From: a virus
Reading direction: 5' to 3' (one strand)
IMG/VR virus record: IMGVR_UViG_3300020370_000011
Span: 1 to 41,738 of that record
Length of the DNA: 41,738 bases
Positions 41,064-41,738 of this stretch are shown piece by piece; the stretch's first letter is position 1, and every line of letters starts with the position of its first letter. A model generated the notes under the pieces. The model ran no database searches. It saw nothing but the letters and a program-made list of their open reading frames with translations, and was not told the DNA's origin. Made by a program: the position numbers and the translations under genes.

Positions 41064-41738
41064 AATATTTTTCAAATTCTGGCCATTCAGTCAATAAACT
41101 TGTTTCATGTATTACATCATATTTTTTTAAAAATTTTATACCCAATTTAAAATGTTCTACATTTTTTATTTTAGAATTATATAGAATATGATACTCTCCT
41201 CTACTACTATACAATTTAACTATTTCTTCTGGCAGATTATTTATTTGAAAATAAAAAGGTTCTACTAATACATTAAAAAAACTTGGTTTTTTATTAAATT
41301 TAGAGCAATATTCTATTATCTCTCTTTGATATCCAACATTCAATATCGATAAAGTCACACAAAAATTCATATTAAAATAATTTTTCAATTGTTCTATATT
41401 TGAATTTTTTTCTTTGAATATAGTTCCTCTTCTAATATATTCATCTTTTGATTCAACGCCATCAATTGAAACATTAATTGTAAAAGTTTTAAATTTATCA
41501 AAATATTTTTTAAAATTTTTAGGTAATTTTGTCAAATTTGAAAAAACGGTAATTTTTAAATCATGGGAAAATTTATTTTCTATTAACCACTGCAAAAAAT
41601 AATAAAAATTATCATTTAAAAAAGGTTCACCTCCTGATATTATTATATTGCGTATATTTTTTATCAATAATTTTAATTCACTATAAAAAGTATCATCAAA
41701 ATTATAATTTAATTTTTCAAGGTCTTGAGAAAATTCAT
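41056..41738 (-). CDS. Radical SAM protein, 5' part beyond the window edge
   Basis: The frame is open to the right edge, so the first codons and the CxxxCxxC motif are outside. The visible 226 codons include NIRNIIISGGEPFLND (the GGE motif that binds SAM), KITVFSNLTKLP, and FTINVSIDGVESKDEYIRRG, typical of the radical SAM barrel. No SPASM-type cysteine cluster is seen at the C-terminus, unlike the 38324 protein. Like that one it is followed directly by an SGNH gene, with an 8-nt overlap. Confidence 0.85.
   Translation of the reverse strand, partial: EFSQDLEKLNYNFDDTFYSELKLLIKNIRNIIISGGEPFLNDNFYYFLQWLIENKFSHDLKITVFSNLTKLPKNFKKYFDKFKTFTINVSIDGVESKDEYIRRGTIFKEKNSNIEQLKNYFNMNFCVTLSILNVGYQREIIEYCSKFNKKPSFFNVLVEPFYFQINNLPEEIVKLYSSRGEYHILYNSKIKNVEHFKLGIKFLKKYDVIHETSLLTEWPEFEKYYE

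Noticed and set aside
1-41738. tRNA genes, CRISPR arrays, insertion sequences, integrase or attachment sites
   Set aside because: None were recognised by eye; coding density is nearly complete and no cloverleaf or direct-repeat array was seen.

Overview
The window is an AT-rich piece (GC roughly 30% by eye) of a T4-like contractile-tailed phage genome. The gene content (gp7, gp6, gp25, gp5, a gp27-like hub, gp53, gp48, gp4, gp26/gp51, a gp29-like tape measure, gp32, gp59, gp33) and the style of the proteins (cysteine-free gp32, lysozyme-free gp5, small gp33) point to the marine T4-like myoviruses, i.e. cyanophage or pelagibacter-phage relatives. The low GC favours a SAR11-type host, but that is inference. 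No tRNA, CRISPR or insertion sequence was seen.

Layout. (1) 1-18186, minus strand: a tightly packed baseplate and tail operon read right to left: two gp48-like tube-cap paralogues, gp53, a gp27-like hub, gp5, a 59-aa ORF, two very large virion proteins (1173 aa; 1342 aa with Ig-like repeats), a tandem pair of small paralogues, gp25, gp6 and gp7 (cut by the left edge). (2) 18214-23294, plus strand: gp4 nuclease-fold head completion protein, a conserved T4-like protein, a tail-tube-fold protein, gp26, a gp51-like reading frame that appears to be reached by -1 frameshifting, and the tape measure protein. (3) 23291-25089, minus: the replication/late-transcription set gp33-gp59-gp32. (4) 25082-31142, minus: two giant fusion enzymes (889 and 1129 aa) combining glycosyltransferase domains, an FkbM-type methyltransferase and a TibC/Aah-type autotransporter heptosyltransferase. 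(5) 31227-34595, plus: three unrecognised genes, perhaps virion proteins. (6) 34579-41738, minus: a glycan-modification island with three paralogous DxD glycosyltransferases, two methyltransferase-like paralogues, two radical SAM proteins, two SGNH hydrolases, a GT-B-like protein and a small ORF. It runs off the right edge.

How it works together. Regions 1 and 2 build the tail: gp26 and its frameshifted extension would chaperone the tape measure protein, the gp48-like and tube-fold proteins start the tube, and gp5/gp27/gp53/gp25/gp6/gp7 form hub and wedges. Region 3 supplies ssDNA binding, helicase loading and late-promoter coactivation. A consensus sigma-70-like promoter (TTGACA, 17 bp, TATACT) lies just upstream of the fusion enzymes, and a second (TTGACA, 17 bp, TACAAT) sits at the start of gp33. 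The large glycosylation enzymes therefore look co-transcribed, probably early, with the replication genes. The structural genes at 18186 (minus) and 18670 (plus) instead carry an ACTAAATA octamer 18-19 nt before the start codon, a candidate late promoter.

The most interesting parts are the gp26/gp51 frameshift site with a 12-bp inverted repeat flanking gp26, and the elaborate glycan machinery (heptosyltransferase fusion plus radical SAM/SGNH modules), which might decorate virion proteins or remodel the host surface.
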